Shown in pieces: positions 1-10,615 of a stretch of 56,329 nucleotides of DNA. Source of the stretch: Phoronis australis (taxonomy: Eukaryota > Phoronida > Phoronidae); NCBI GenBank assembly GCA_002633005.1, contig NMRA01000316.1, positions 336,194-392,522 of the forward strand, read 5' to 3'. The notes under the pieces are model-generated. The model did no database searches. It saw only the letters and a list, made by a program, of their open reading frames with translations, and had not been told where the DNA came from. Position 1 is the first letter of the stretch. Every line of letters begins with the position of its first letter. A program made the translations under genes and the position numbers.

Positions 1-1319
1 GTAATATATTTTCGTGGTTTTACAATTGATACAAGTAGCAAAACAGCATATCTCCTCTGCACGGTACAAGCCTTCAAACCTAAAAACCAAAGGTTACGTG
101 AAAACTGACGTGATAGATTTCCATTTCAACGTGTAACAGATTGCCAGAAGACATATGATAGGGAGTAAACAAATAGTCTAATGCAATGGATATTTATCAC
201 TCACGTACCCTTTACCATTGGGATTGGATTGTAATCTTAACTCATTAACCTGTATCGAGTTGACAGCATAAACATTCAGCATTGATTGATGTAACTACCA
301 CTGATAAACTTTTAGAAATCATTCCAAACAATAATAATGCTTTGATGTACGAAAGATCCCGATTGCTACGTCAAATATCGTATCACATATCACAACATAT
401 AAAGATTAACCAGACTCTGGCTGGCGACTGACTGCCGCGAAGTCGACATCGGCGGTGCCTCAGTTAACAGGCATCGGTAGAATAATCATGGAATAATCGT
501 AAAAATAATCACAAACCTTACCTTTGTATGAGGTCGTGCTTACTTCCTCTCATAGAAGCACCCTTTTTATGCAATCTCAGATTCAGTTGGCACAGCTGCA
601 AGCCATTTCACCATGTATTGAAAGGGCTCGCGAAATCGAGGCTGTTAATCTATCACCACTAGTACACGCACGCCCTCTAGTTATTGAAGATTTTCCGAAT
701 AGCCCCATTTTTAGTGTGATTTAAAGTTTGGAGTTAAGCAGTACCATTTTTCTTGTATTGGTAATCTTAAGTTTTCATGCATGCATTTATTCTGTCATTT
801 GAACCCCGAGACCATTTAGGTGAAGTAAGATTAATGGTCCTGGAATTGATGCATTAAAATAATTTTGTCACATATGATGCACAGTTGTGAATGTTTGTGA
901 AAAGTCTATAATTAAACTAATTTACACTTGTTTGCAATGATCTATTTATATATTTATGCATTTTTACTGAACAATTTAATGTATGGCCTGTTGGTGGAAA
1001 TATATTTCTGTCAAATAGCAATGATTTTGTTGGGAGGATGTTTTTGTTTTATCACTGTGCTAATTCTCTCATTCCAATTCAAGTAACTGGCAAAGTTGTC
1101 ATTTTACACTTTTCAAAAGTCCCTGTGGTACTGCTAAAAATACTCAGAATTTCACCACGTTTGGTTGCAGTAGAAAATGAGCTGATAAGAAAGAAAGAAA
1201 AACATTCCATTTTCTTTTGGTTGAGAAATTAAATTTCAGTGTCGCTATGAATTTAATTAATTAATTAATTGATTTAAAAACGGTTTACTATGTATTGGTC
1301 ATATTTTGATTCTCTTCAG
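1..1319. other. 5' flank of zinc-finger gene, no firm gene
   Basis: AT-rich sequence without a convincing exon. On the minus strand there is a short open segment with an ATG at 553-551 that runs for ten codons to a good donor (CAAAG followed by GTAAGG at 521). This could be the first exon of a divergent gene leaving the window to the left. A plus-strand open frame at 524-723 (66 codons) ends in a stop and has no donor. The missing 5' exons of the zinc-finger gene could lie here or outside the window. Confidence 0.4.
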
Positions 1320-1496
1320 GTGCCAAACGCAAACTGTTGAAATGTAAGGACTGTGACTACTCGACAGTACACAGGTCACAGTATGTGGCCCACATGGTCA
1401 AACACACTGGTCAATACCCGTACAAGTGCGAAGAGTGTGGCCGCAAGTTTACTGCTAACTCTTCGCTGAAGCGTCACATTGAAGAGGTCCACCAAG
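1320..1496 (+). CDS. C2H2 zinc-finger protein, first visible exon (two fingers)
   Basis: Internal coding exon of a C2H2 zinc-finger protein, probably a nuclear DNA-binding regulator. It follows a clear acceptor (TTCTCTTCAG) and begins with two bases that complete a split codon, probably Gly. It encodes two fingers: the first has CKDC with HMVKH (C-x2-C-x12-H-x3-H) and the second has CEEC with HIEEVH (H-x4-H). They are joined by a TGQYPYKC linker, close to the canonical TGEKPYKC. The exon closes at CAAG before GTCTGT in phase 1, which matches the phase at the start of the next exon; the donor is weak. An initiator ATG must lie further upstream. The finger fold is certain. The paralogue is not recognised, and the protein is not CTCF, whose finger sequence differs. 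Confidence 0.85.
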
Positions 1497-3716
1497 GTCT
1501 GTTCGTGTTATGGACTGTTTGTTACTCGTGGAAATGTGGTAAACCTATTATTTACAGTACAGCTCACAGTTTTTGAGCAACTGGTCATCTAAAACGCTCT
1601 AACCAGATTAGCAAAAAGATGCTAGGTGTGTGTAGCTTGGTCCACAATGCAGTCGTCACTTTGGTTGGAAATGAAATCTACAAGTTTTGGCTACTGATTG
1701 GAAGTAAATGCATGTCGTCAATCAAAATTTACTTGTATACAGTGAGCTGTTAGTGTTTTGTAAGGGTTTGCAGTTATTTTATACTACATCAAGTAGTGAT
1801 TCCTTTTTTCACAAATTGCAAAATTATGAAATTCATTGTTATCACTGACAAATATTGTTTCGTATATGTGACAAAAGCAAGGTTGGTGTGACCTATATCT
1901 GCCAAAAGCTCCAAAAAGCTGTAACAATTGCAACTTTCCTGTCCTGCGACCCTTTGAAAATTTTTTGTTATTACAAACAGTGAATTGGCATTGAACACGA
2001 ATCCATTCTCTGGGACGAGAATTGCTCATCCTTTTAAAATGTTTTCCATAGTGGAATTTGAAAAATGCCATTTTCTGTGTATCTGTATGGACAAGGAAAA
2101 CTTAGTTCCTGAAAACGCCGTATTTACTGTACAGTATATTTGTGGTCAGGTGAAAACACAACTTTTGGAAAATGATCATACATGCATTATTATATTGGTG
2201 TGAAGGGATAACTTTCAGCAAAATATAATGAAAAAGTTGTATTTTCTGTCGTATTAGCATATTTGTGTAGACTGAAAAGTTTTTAAAAGCGATATGATAC
2301 ATTGCCATGAGGGTGGAGAACGTCTTGGAAATTTTGCGTTTTCAAAAGAAAATGGGAGTTGTGTGGACAGTGCCTTAGACTAACAGTAACAACTGCTCGC
2401 GATAAAAATGGGTTTGCAAATGGATATTCGGCAGCCAAGAATTGGCTGTGAAAGCCTACGTTGAATTTGGCTGTGTTGTCTTTTAATGCTAATGTGTTAA
2501 AACTTGGCAGATCAGTTGGCTATTTTTCTTATGTTAGGCGACCCTTTACAGACTGGTCTGTTTAGCCAAAAGTTTGTGACCTATGCTGGAATGTACTTTT
2601 CGTGTAATATTTCTTTGGGTTCATGTCTTTCATGCCTTTCATTGCTACGTATTTTTATGAAATTTGGCAAATAAATTTCAATTAAGGAAGCAATGACATT
2701 TTCAGGTGGATTATTTTGTGGCCGCTTTTATCGTTTTTAGTCTGTTTTTGGCGTACGCCTCTCTGTCGGTCAAACCACTCTCAGGATGATGATAAAAATT
2801 GGCGTATAAGTTCATACTGGGAAGAGGGTGGCAATTTTTGTACGGCTCCGGCTGCTGTGGCGCCTCCTAGTGACAGTTTTGTTTTCTTTGGGTCGGTAGC
2901 TGAATCTCCAAAACCCTGCTCAAGATCTTTGTTAATTTTGGTATATTTGTAAGGTGGTGACAACGGATGATGACAATGTTTGCATGGATCTTATTACCGA
3001 TGTGCCCCCTAGTGGCATTTTATTTTTTTCCTTGTTCCTCTGTATTTGGAGTTCCTTGATGTTTTCATAAATTTGGCTAATAGGTTTAGAACTATTAATG
3101 AGACGATGACATCTTTTCGTTTTCAGATAGATTTGAGGTAGTTTACGCCTCCTGATGATCGTTTTTATTATGTTTTGAATTTGTTTTTGGCGTCCATCTC
3201 CAGGCTAACCACTCTCTGAAACAACATAAAATATTTTGTAAATGTGTCCCATTGGGAAGGGCATGGCTGATAATTTTTGTCCTGGTTTGACTACTGTGAT
3301 GCCCCCTAGTGGCAGTTTGGTTTTATCACATCCACAGCTGTTTCTCCTTGCAGTATGAGGAATTTGGCAAATATATTTCTATGAACGTGACAATATATGA
3401 TAATGTTTGGATGTAAGTGATTACCACTGTTACTCTAGTGCCACACATATTTTTTACAGCCTCTTGGAAGCTGTGTTCCCATCAAGGAGAGCAATGTTGA
3501 CTTGGTATGCACCCCCGTATAGGCTATTTTAAGCTTCCTCTGTTTATAGTGGGAATGTTTGGAATAGTAATCATCCCGTGTATCTGCTCTATATATGATG
3601 CACTGGGTGGGCGCATATCAACACCAATGTTACAGGGCGCATGGCAACAATGAACCCCGCACCAGTCATGTATTGTGTGATTAGCATTCTTTTGACTATG
3701 TGTCTTTGCGTTGCAG
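1497..3716 (+). other. Intron of zinc-finger gene
   Basis: Intron of 2.2 kb between finger exons. The first 1.2 kb is AT-rich with nothing recognisable. The distal part holds a diverged copy of the CTAGTGG-core tandem repeat, listed separately. Confidence 0.75.
2700..3510 (+). repeat. CTAGTGG-core tandem repeat, old copy 1
   Basis: Diverged monomers of about 145 bp. Cores occur near 2862 (GCCTCCTAGTGAC), 3004 (GCCCCCTAGTGGC), 3147 (degenerate) and 3301 (GCCCCCTAGTGGC), at spacings of 142, 143 and 154 bp. Shared inter-core phrases include a GGCGTACGCC/GGCGTCCATC segment, a GATGATGA...AAAATTGG segment and an AAATTTGGC segment. The orientation matches all other copies in the window. Confidence 0.8.
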
Positions 3717-3823
3717 GTCTTAAACCATTCCAGTGCGTATTTTGTTCAAAGGCATTCTACAATGCTGCTGGCCTTAAGTCTCACTCTACTACACACACAA
3801 AGGAAAAACCAAATCAATGCAAG
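3717..3823 (+). CDS. C2H2 zinc-finger protein, second visible exon
   Basis: Short internal exon of 107 bases after the acceptor TTGCGTTGCAG. It starts with GT, completing a split codon from the previous exon, and ends at TGCAAG before a strong donor GTAAGA, in phase 0. It encodes one complete finger (CVFC ... HSTTH) preceded by a GLKPFQ linker. It also carries the first cysteine of the next finger (NQCK), so that finger is split between this exon and the one at 7782. The reading frame joins precisely across both junctions, which supports the gene model. The non-canonical linkers (TKEKPNQC here) suggest an old, single-copy gene rather than a recent KRAB-type tandem array; that is inference. 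Confidence 0.85.
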
Positions 3824-4795
3824 GTAAGAAGGATTAAGATTTTAGATGGAATTAGCTTGGATCCTTCAACTGGCATTTTGCCAAAAATAAGTTTGTGTAG
3901 CGTGAACCAGCCTACAGGAAGAACATGGCTACGACACTCATAAACATAGTTGTCCTCAACACGGCTCATGGCTCACGGACCTGATGAACTCTGTTCATCA
4001 GCATACAAGCATATTCCAGCGACTGCAAAGTAACACGGTGCAGTTCTCACAAAATACAGCTTAAGCACCCAAAGGGCTTGTTCTTGTAAGTAAGGCAGTC
4101 AACAATCACTGGCCTTGAGCTTTTTGTGAAAAAAAAAAAACAAAAGAGACAGTTAACAAATTCATGTAGGTAAATCGAAGAATTTTTGGTGGACAGGATT
4201 TAAACAATCAATGCAATCTTTATTATCAGACGGTACCTGATGTTTTCAATATGGCAGCGGATCTGCTGTTGTCACGCGCCTGTGCCCAATGGCTAGCTGT
4301 CAGGCTAGCATTCAAAACTTGATGTATTGTAACATGTGGTTGCCTGCTGCTAGTTGTCTCGCTTTGGAGTATTCTTATCAACCTGACCAATCGATTTGAG
4401 TGTATTGCGTGATGGGATCTCACCCGGCTTTAGGTATTGTGCGTGGAGGGTCGAATTTTCATAGGTCAAGGTGATCGTGGCTTGAGGGTGTCTGGAGTTG
4501 AGGGGGTTGTGAGGTCCAGGGGTCGAGATGTTGTCTGAACAACTCCTCCAAAAAATAACAGTGATCCCTGAACGCCCAACACAGTGGGCCATTTTTGTGA
4601 GTCCAGGGGCAAGTTTTTAGGTGCATAATCATTGTTTTGTGAGCCCAGCAATCAGTGAATCCTGTTTGGCAACCGTAAAATCATGTCTGTTGGTCGGTGA
4701 CCTTAGTTTAACAAGCCTATGGGCTGTGTTTATAAGTGAAGAATCATGATCGTAAGTGTAGCGGCCATGTTGTTTGGGTGGCCTTTTCTACCAAG

Positions 4796-4960
4796 TTTGA
4801 AAGAAAGAGGTTTATTAGTAATATATATTGCCACATTGGCATGTCTGATCAAAGGGCAGATAAGCTACAAACGTTCACAAAGACATCTTACATATAATAA
4901 TAATAATTGACATAATATTAATGTACAGAATGCAAACCATACAGCTCATCTTCTGTTGTC
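4796..4960 (-). mobile_element. Possible LINE 3' end
   Basis: Read on the minus strand, the segment ends with an AT-rich tail CTAATAAACCTCTTTCTTTC, a form often seen at the 3' end of invertebrate non-LTR retrotransposons. No coding part is visible, so the call is tentative. A decayed 3' UTR is the alternative. Confidence 0.25.
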
Positions 4961-5319
4961 TGACGAGCGTTCAGAAGCGAAATTTGTCCAGATGGTGGTC
5001 TGATCTGCCTTATTGGTCTGGGGGGTCTAATCTCCCAACTCGAAGTCGAGTTGGAGAATATTTTCTCATTTCTCATTTTCTGTAACTTTTGTACAAACTC
5101 AAGATAGTCTGTTTATTGTTCTTCACTTGAGTATTTAAGGGTTCGTGCAGATGAGTGATTTGTCGAAGTATGCACTTGATGACCCCTGGATTTGAGATAC
5201 AAACTCGAGTAAAGGCTGATTTTGAGTTTCAAGTTTAGACTTGCAGTTATAGCTTAATGCTCGGGTGGTCAAGTGCAAGTTAAGATTTGACAGTTATCCA
5301 CGTAAATCATGGCCACCTG

Positions 5320-5900
5320 TGAAATATGCACCCTTGTCCTCTATGGAAAAGTACCTTATTTGGTGTCATTTTTATGCACTGTGTGCATGTATATTGCCGT
5401 CATCTCTTTCTGTGCGTCCAGGCATCTGACATCTGCTGTTGTTTCTCCTACACTCCTTTGAGGATCTTCATGAAAGTTGGCAGATGTGTTCCTTTGGTTC
5501 TGACGATAGATGAAGATGACCTTCGGCCGGATTCCTCTAGCAGTGTGCCCCCTAGAGGCAATTTTAGATTTTTTTCTGTTATCTTCAGAGTTCCTTTGGT
5601 AGATTTTCTTGAAATTTTGTACTAAGTAGGATTCTATTAAAAAGACAACGATGCCTTCTCATGTTTAGATGGATTTGAGGTATTTTGCACCAACTAGTGG
5701 CAATTTATTTTTGAGTTCACCTCTTCATCCACCTAATCATTCGAAGAATGCTAGTGAAAATTAGGAAATGTGTTCTTACTGTGAGGGGCATGTCTGGTTG
5801 GACGAGTTTGACTGCTGCCGCGCCCCCTAGTGGCAATGTTGTTGGCTTGTGGCTCAAGATCTACCAAGTTCCTTGAAGTACGTTTGTAAAATATGGCATT
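5320..5900 (+). repeat. CTAGTGG-core tandem repeat, old copy 2
   Basis: Three monomers with cores near 5547 (GCCCCCTAGAGGC), 5689 (CACCAACTAGTGGC) and 5822 (GCCCCCTAGTGGC), spaced 142 and 133 bp. The phrases between cores match those of the better-preserved copies at 22 and 25 kb, for example AAATTTTGTAC..., GATGGATTTGAGGTA and the GACGAGTTTGACTGCTG equivalent. Same orientation as the other copies. Confidence 0.8.
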
Positions 5901-5957
5901 ACAGTGTTCTGTCATTCAGTAACTTTTCCAGATGTGAGGGGTGCTGAACAAGCGATA

Positions 5958-6470
5958 ACATCTGGCTCTTTTGTTAACTGTCCAGCTCAGTCTTTTGTCC
6001 CGTATGATAACAAGCAGGCCAATTATCTCCCAGGCTTCAAAGGAAACATATGATGGTTGCACACTAATGCATATGAACACAGTCAAACCCAGTGCGTTGG
6101 TATTGCGTTTGGACAGAATAGATTGTCTTAACTTCTGTTGGGCGATTTTGGTGATTCAAAAACAGAACATGATCAGCATTTGATGAGGAATTCAGAAATG
6201 CTATTGGTTTAAGCTCAAATATGTTATAACTTAACTTTCATTTTTATCAGCCCAGCCCAGTCAGGCTAGATACATGTACGATCTGATCGGAGATTAGAGC
6301 AATTATCGAACAAAAGAGCGCAGGCCCTCCAACCATAAATGCCAGAATGGAGTTAATCAGCCGTGTAAGATATTGACTACGGGGGTAAACTTACCAACTT
6401 GTTGTTGGGCTATAGAATCGAACAAGTTGGGAGCAACGGGATGTCGCTGTCATGGTACATGTATATGTGT
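5958..6470 (+). repeat. R2 interspersed repeat, copy a
   Basis: Shares long stretches with 13943-14200 (minus) and 15115-15365 (plus). Common blocks include CAGGCCAATTATCT, CATGATCAGCATTTGA, TTATAACTTAACTTT, CAGCCCAGTCAGGCT, GGAGATTAGAGCAATTATCG and CCAACTTGTTGTTG. Together the three copies suggest a non-autonomous element of roughly 500 bp. I see no coding potential, and the class is unknown. Confidence 0.75.
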
Positions 6471-6479
6471 TCTTATTTA

Positions 6480-7140
6480 TTAGCACGGCTGATGTAGATT
6501 TCCGGACGGGTCTGACTGTTGTTGCGTCCCCAGACACATGTATAATTATAGCCACTTGTTTTTTGTCTCTACCTCAGTCTCTGCCTCAGTATTAATAACA
6601 AGTTCCTTGATGGACCTCTGTCAAATATCTCTCTACATTGCTGTTGTGGAGAACACAGCTGACAATGATTTTGTGGCGAATCCTACTACTCTGGCATACC
6701 CTATTAGCAATTTCAGTTTTGTTTCCTTATGTCTCAATTTCTACCAAGTTTCTTTAGGAAATCTTACATATAAGCCTCAGTCTATGATTAAAATGACATC
6801 ACCTACCCCAGATCCAGTGGGTCAGCCATTTTTGCGCCCTCTAGAGTTCCATTTTATTATTTTTATGTTGTTTTTCTTTGGCGTCTGCCTCCCTATTTCA
6901 AAGTCTTTTGAAAGATCCTAGTGAAAATTGGCAGTTGTCTCCCCATGATGGAGGAGAGCATGGCTGACACTGATTTTCGGGCAGCTCTACTGCAGCCTCC
7001 CCTCATGGCAATTTTAGTTTTGTTTAGATTTGACTCAATATCTTCCAAGTTCTTTGATCTATCTTCATCAAATTTGTCGTACATACACATGCTCTGAATG
7101 AGAATATCCTGCACCTCTAATGTTGATTTTTGAATGACCA
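6480..7140 (+). repeat. CTAGTGG-core tandem repeat, most decayed copy
   Basis: Recognisable mainly from phrases between cores: GACTGTTGTTGCGTCCCCAG, ATGACATCACCTACCCCAGAT, GGCGTCTGCCTCCCTATTTC, GTGAAAATTGGCAG, and GCAGCCTCCCCTCATGGCAA near 6993. The cores themselves are mutated. It is the oldest block in this window, and its orientation matches the others. Confidence 0.65.
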
Positions 7141-7781
7141 CTTATTTTTTTTACCATTATGATTTCTGATACATATGGTGGATGCATACATGTATGAACC
7201 CTCTATGTTGCTCTTGTTCTTTACTCAACAGTCAGAGTCCTTCTCCACTTGTTTGTCAATGAATAACTTGCTCTTTATTGACTCTTTCACGTTATGGAGA
7301 CAATATGAATATAGACACTGTAATACTGGGGTCCATTCCAAAAAACTGAATTGGCGAATACAAAGCTTTAATTTCAGTCAATTTTAAGATAAAACTTAAT
7401 TTTGTCTTGTGTCCATTTTAGGAATAAAGAGATCTTAAATTTGAGTTAAGTTTTTGACTTACGTTTTGTCTTAATTTTGACTAACTGACGGCATGTGGGA
7501 GTTTCAAAGTTTGGAAATTGAGACAATAGAGTTTCAACGTTTGGAAGTTGAGACAATATTTAGAGTATGACTTAAATCAAAAATGAACTGTAGTCAGTTT
7601 CTTGCAACGGGACCCTGTCTTTTGAATCTAGCTGCTCTTAAAACTTGGTCCTTGATTTTGTCTGAATTCATGGTGCTTATTTTGTGATGGTGTTTATCAC
7701 GATACTGAGTCACTCAAAGTGTGCTATGTGATGCAAATCATACATCACCTGATGTTTTACCTTGTACATTTAATCTTGCAG

Positions 7782-7926
7782 ACTTGTGGAAAGTCGTTCT
7801 CTTTGATCGGAAATTTGCGTCGTCATGAGCGTATTCATACTGGTGCTAAACCTTATAACTGCCAGCTGTGTGGGGCCTCATTCACAGACTATTCCAGCAT
7901 TAAGTACCACATGCTGAGGCACTCAG
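7782..7926 (+). CDS. C2H2 zinc-finger protein, third visible exon
   Basis: Internal exon of 145 bases. Acceptor TAATCTTGCAG; donor TCAG before GTGAGT. It is in phase 0 at the start and phase 1 at the end, matching both neighbours. It begins with TCGKSF, which completes the finger started by NQCK in the previous exon (CKTC ... HERIH). The TGAKPYNC linker follows, then a second finger, CQLC ... HMLRH. The terminal HSG joins EKPYLC of the next exon to give a canonical H-x-GEKPY linker. The exact linker reconstruction across the splice junction is the strongest evidence that these exons belong to one transcript. Confidence 0.88.
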
Positions 7927-8368
7927 GTGAGTTGTATACAAAGAGGGCGATCTTCTTACCAAGCTGAATATATGCAGAGCCTCACCAAAAAGCCGATGAA
8001 AAAGAGATTAACAAAAACACTGCATATCTGGCACACATGGAATTTTGTCATTTTTTTGATCTGCAAAAAGACTGTTAAAATATTTTGATTTGATAACTCA
8101 GTTGTCTACAGAACACTGTCAGACTTTTCTTACACAAGCCAAGCTGCTTGCAATGTGAAACCTTTCTTTTTCAACATATTTGAAAATCCCGTAGCTGAAT
8201 GAGGTGCTGTGGACTTTGAGAATTGTGTAAGTTTGAACACTGCATCTTAGGTACAGGCTGGAGAACCTGAACAGTCAAATACATAACCATCCAATGTTCA
8301 TTGTTAGACATATAATTAATGGATAGTTTGTGTGAAGTTCTTCTTTGTGTATCGTTTCTTTTTACTAG
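7927..8368 (+). other. Intron of zinc-finger gene
   Basis: Short 442-base intron with GTGAGT donor and TTTTTACTAG acceptor. No repeat or internal exon seen. Confidence 0.8.
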
Positions 8369-10023
8369 GTGAGAAACCATACTTGTGCCATGTGTGTGAT
8401 AAACAGTTCTTTACGGCGTCGGACTTGAAACGACACTCTACCCGTCACGTCGACCAGCGTCCCTTTGACTGCTCCATCTGTGGGATGACCTTCAAAGTAA
8501 AGGGTACGTTGCTGAAGCATATTGAAGTCCACGACGAGTCTCGTCGCATGTGGAAGTGTAGCTATTGTGACAAGCAGCTTTGCAGTAAGGGCTCCTTGCG
8601 GACTCACGTGAAGACCACCCACGAAGGTGTGAAAGCCTATCAGTGCACGATATGCCAGAAGAGGTTCACATCGAAAATGTACTTGGAGCATCATCGCGTG
8701 GTGCACACACAGGAGAAACCCTATGCTTGCACTGTGTGCAGCAAGTCGTTTAGCCATCAGTCGAACCTGCGACGACATCAGCGCATACACTCCAGTAAGA
8801 TGCGCTATACATGTCGCTACTGTAACAAGGGCTTCAAGTACATTAACTCGTGGCAGTATCACGAGAAAAGCGTTCACCAAAAGGTGGCGCCCTTTTCGTG
8901 TGACACTTGCGGCTACAAGTTCAAAAGTCGTAACGGATGGACGGGACACAGATGCCGTGCAATACAACTGGAGGAGATTAATGGTGGGCATATTAAGGAC
9001 TTAGGAGATGCTGGTATGACTGGTGAGCAGACGACTCAAGCAAACACTAGGAGCTCAGGTGAAGGTGGTGATGTTACTGGCCGTCTCACTATGCCAGTTG
9101 AAACAAGATCACAGAGTGCCTCCGGCTCCAAAGGGGGAAACCATATTGTGAACTCTCGAAAAATTGAAAGACAGGGATTGTTGACTAAATTCTCAGAGCT
9201 ACCTTCCAATTCTAGGAAAAGAACATGTACCGCTGAAAAACGTGAGGGAGGTAGCACTGTAGGAAAAAAATGCGTGTTACAGCAAACGATACCTCGTAAG
9301 GGCTCATCAAAGAAAACTATGATGGTCCCAGGGCACAGTAGAATATCATCAAACTCCACGACAATTTCTAAAGAAAATGCTGATGATGAAAAAGAAACGC
9401 CAGTGTCAGATAGTGCAAAGGCTTGCACAGTAGTTTGTAGTGACCTCAATGATAGGAGTCAGATCGCAACTGGGGAGTTAATAAGTAACCAAGAACAGCA
9501 GAATTCAGTAATTAAATGCCAAGATTCATGCGGCTCTCTCCCAGGAACTGGAGAAACCATTCCAATTGAGCTTAACCATACTGATGTGTCTGTATCAGAG
9601 GCATGCGTTCTGCAGCACTCACAATCTACTATGCGATGTGCCAAGCGAAGAAAGTACAGTTATCCTTGTACGAGGATGCGACGTAGAAAACGGCGACGGT
9701 GTGTTGCTGACACTCCGTTAGATGGTGATGGACAGCCAGTCTTCCAAGTGGTTGTCAAGTCGGAACCGTTACTAGAGAACTGTGCTGACATTCAGTCGTA
9801 CTCGGACCACATCCAGCCTCATCGGGATGACTCATGCAGTGGAGGCGATGAGCAAAAAGTTACTTTCGGGTCAGGCTTTCTTTTGGCAGGTGAGGAAAGC
9901 CAAGTATTTTTTGGGGATGTTAGCAGTTTGGGTGAGAACAATGGAACATGTGCTGTAGAACCATTTGAAGAAGAGTTGCCTGTCTGTACCATAGAGGATG
10001 TCTGTAGTCTCAAGTGTTTGTGA
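8369..10023 (+). CDS. C2H2 zinc-finger protein, last exon (seven fingers, basic tail)
   Basis: Terminal exon of the zinc-finger gene. It encodes six canonical C2H2 fingers in tandem (CHVC, CSIC, CSYC, CTIC, CTVC and CRYC, with His pairs such as HSTRH, HIEVH, HRVVH and HQRIH). A seventh, atypical finger follows (CDTC ... HRC), in which the last ligand is Cys, or the second His is lost. With the upstream exons the visible total is twelve fingers, and about 693 residues are encoded in the window. After the fingers come about 340 low-complexity, Ser/Thr/Glu-rich residues without a domain. They include a dense basic run (RMRRRKRRR), a probable nuclear localisation signal, and a hydrophobic/acidic end. 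The TGA is at 10021. Function is inferred only: a sequence-specific nuclear factor. No KRAB, BTB, SCAN or PRDM domain is visible, but the N terminus is missing. Confidence 0.9.
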
Positions 10024-10470
10024 ATCCACTTAGAGGACATTTGTATTCTCGACTGCTCTCCAAAAAACTTGCAGTATTTGTGTTTATGACTGTTTTATGT
10101 TCTTTGAAAATGCAACTTTTCTGATTCCCAGCATATAGGTGTTACTATGGGGAATCAGAAATGTTGTGATTTCGGCAAATATTTTTTGAAGGAAGCCTTG
10201 GGTCTTTTTCCAAAACATGTATGTATGATCCGTTACTGTTATCATTATTATTGTTATTGTTAAGATCATGTTCCTCACTTACTGAGACACATTTGTAGAT
10301 TTTTGCTCTTTTTTCTTTTCTGATTTTGTCATTAGTTCTTGTTGTGAAAACTAGGCTCTGCTCATACCTGGAAGACTGGTGTCTTGAGGAAATTTGTTTT
10401 GACTTTTCATAGACTAGTCGTGAAATGAAATTAAACATGTGCTTTTTTCTGTCAAAAATAAATGTCAGTT
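10024..10470 (+). other. Probable 3' UTR of zinc-finger gene
   Basis: AT-rich sequence after the stop codon, with no competing exon before the first AATAAA at 10457. It includes a short ATT/GTT-rich run near 10240. Confidence 0.5.
10457..10462 (+). terminator. Polyadenylation signal AATAAA
   Basis: First canonical AATAAA after the zinc-finger stop codon, about 435 bases downstream. A second one at 12107 could serve a longer isoform. The cleavage site is not determined. Confidence 0.45.
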
Positions 10471-10532
10471 ACTGTTATGGAATTGGTATCAAGTTCTTCC
10501 TCACTGAAAGTTAGTGTGATTTCTGGGTTATT

Positions 10533-10615
10533 TGGTTATTTCTTTAGACCAAACTCACAAAATTTCAGGTCACAGGGTGTGCTGAAATTTTGTGAGCTTG
10601 GTCTGAAGCAAAACG
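10533..10615 (+). repeat. Long imperfect hairpin (pre-miRNA-sized)
   Basis: Arms at 10547-10568 and 10582-10603 are complementary over 22 bases with one mismatch (ACTCAC versus GCTCAC), separated by a 13-base loop. Weaker pairing extends the stem outward on both sides (TTTCTTTA with the TGAAGCAAAA side). It lies just beyond the zinc-finger poly(A) signal. A miRNA-like hairpin or a small MITE would both fit. Confidence 0.55.

Larger units (their letters stand above)
3824..7781 (+). other. Intron of zinc-finger gene (about 4 kb)
   Basis: Long intron. It contains a possible LINE 3' tail (minus, near 4800-4870), a small hairpin at 5034-5060 (CCCAACTCGA/TCGAGTTGG), two diverged CTAGTGG-core repeat blocks (5320-5900 and 6480-7140), a copy of the approximately 500-bp R2 repeat (5958-6470) and a 30-bp tandem duplication at 7499-7558 (GAGTTTCAAAGTTTGGAA / GAGTTTCAACGTTTGGAA). 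Nothing coding is recognisable. Confidence 0.7.

Noticed and set aside
8365-8991. 208-codon open frame on the minus strand
   Set aside because: Antisense shadow of the zinc-finger exon; the plus strand has clear C2H2 fingers.
9036-9449. 137-codon minus-strand frame
   Set aside because: Lies opposite the disordered tail of the zinc-finger protein; no domain and no splice support.
1320-10023. Zinc-finger gene as CTCF itself
   Set aside because: Finger sequences and linkers do not follow CTCF, and twelve fingers are split over four exons with a different tail.
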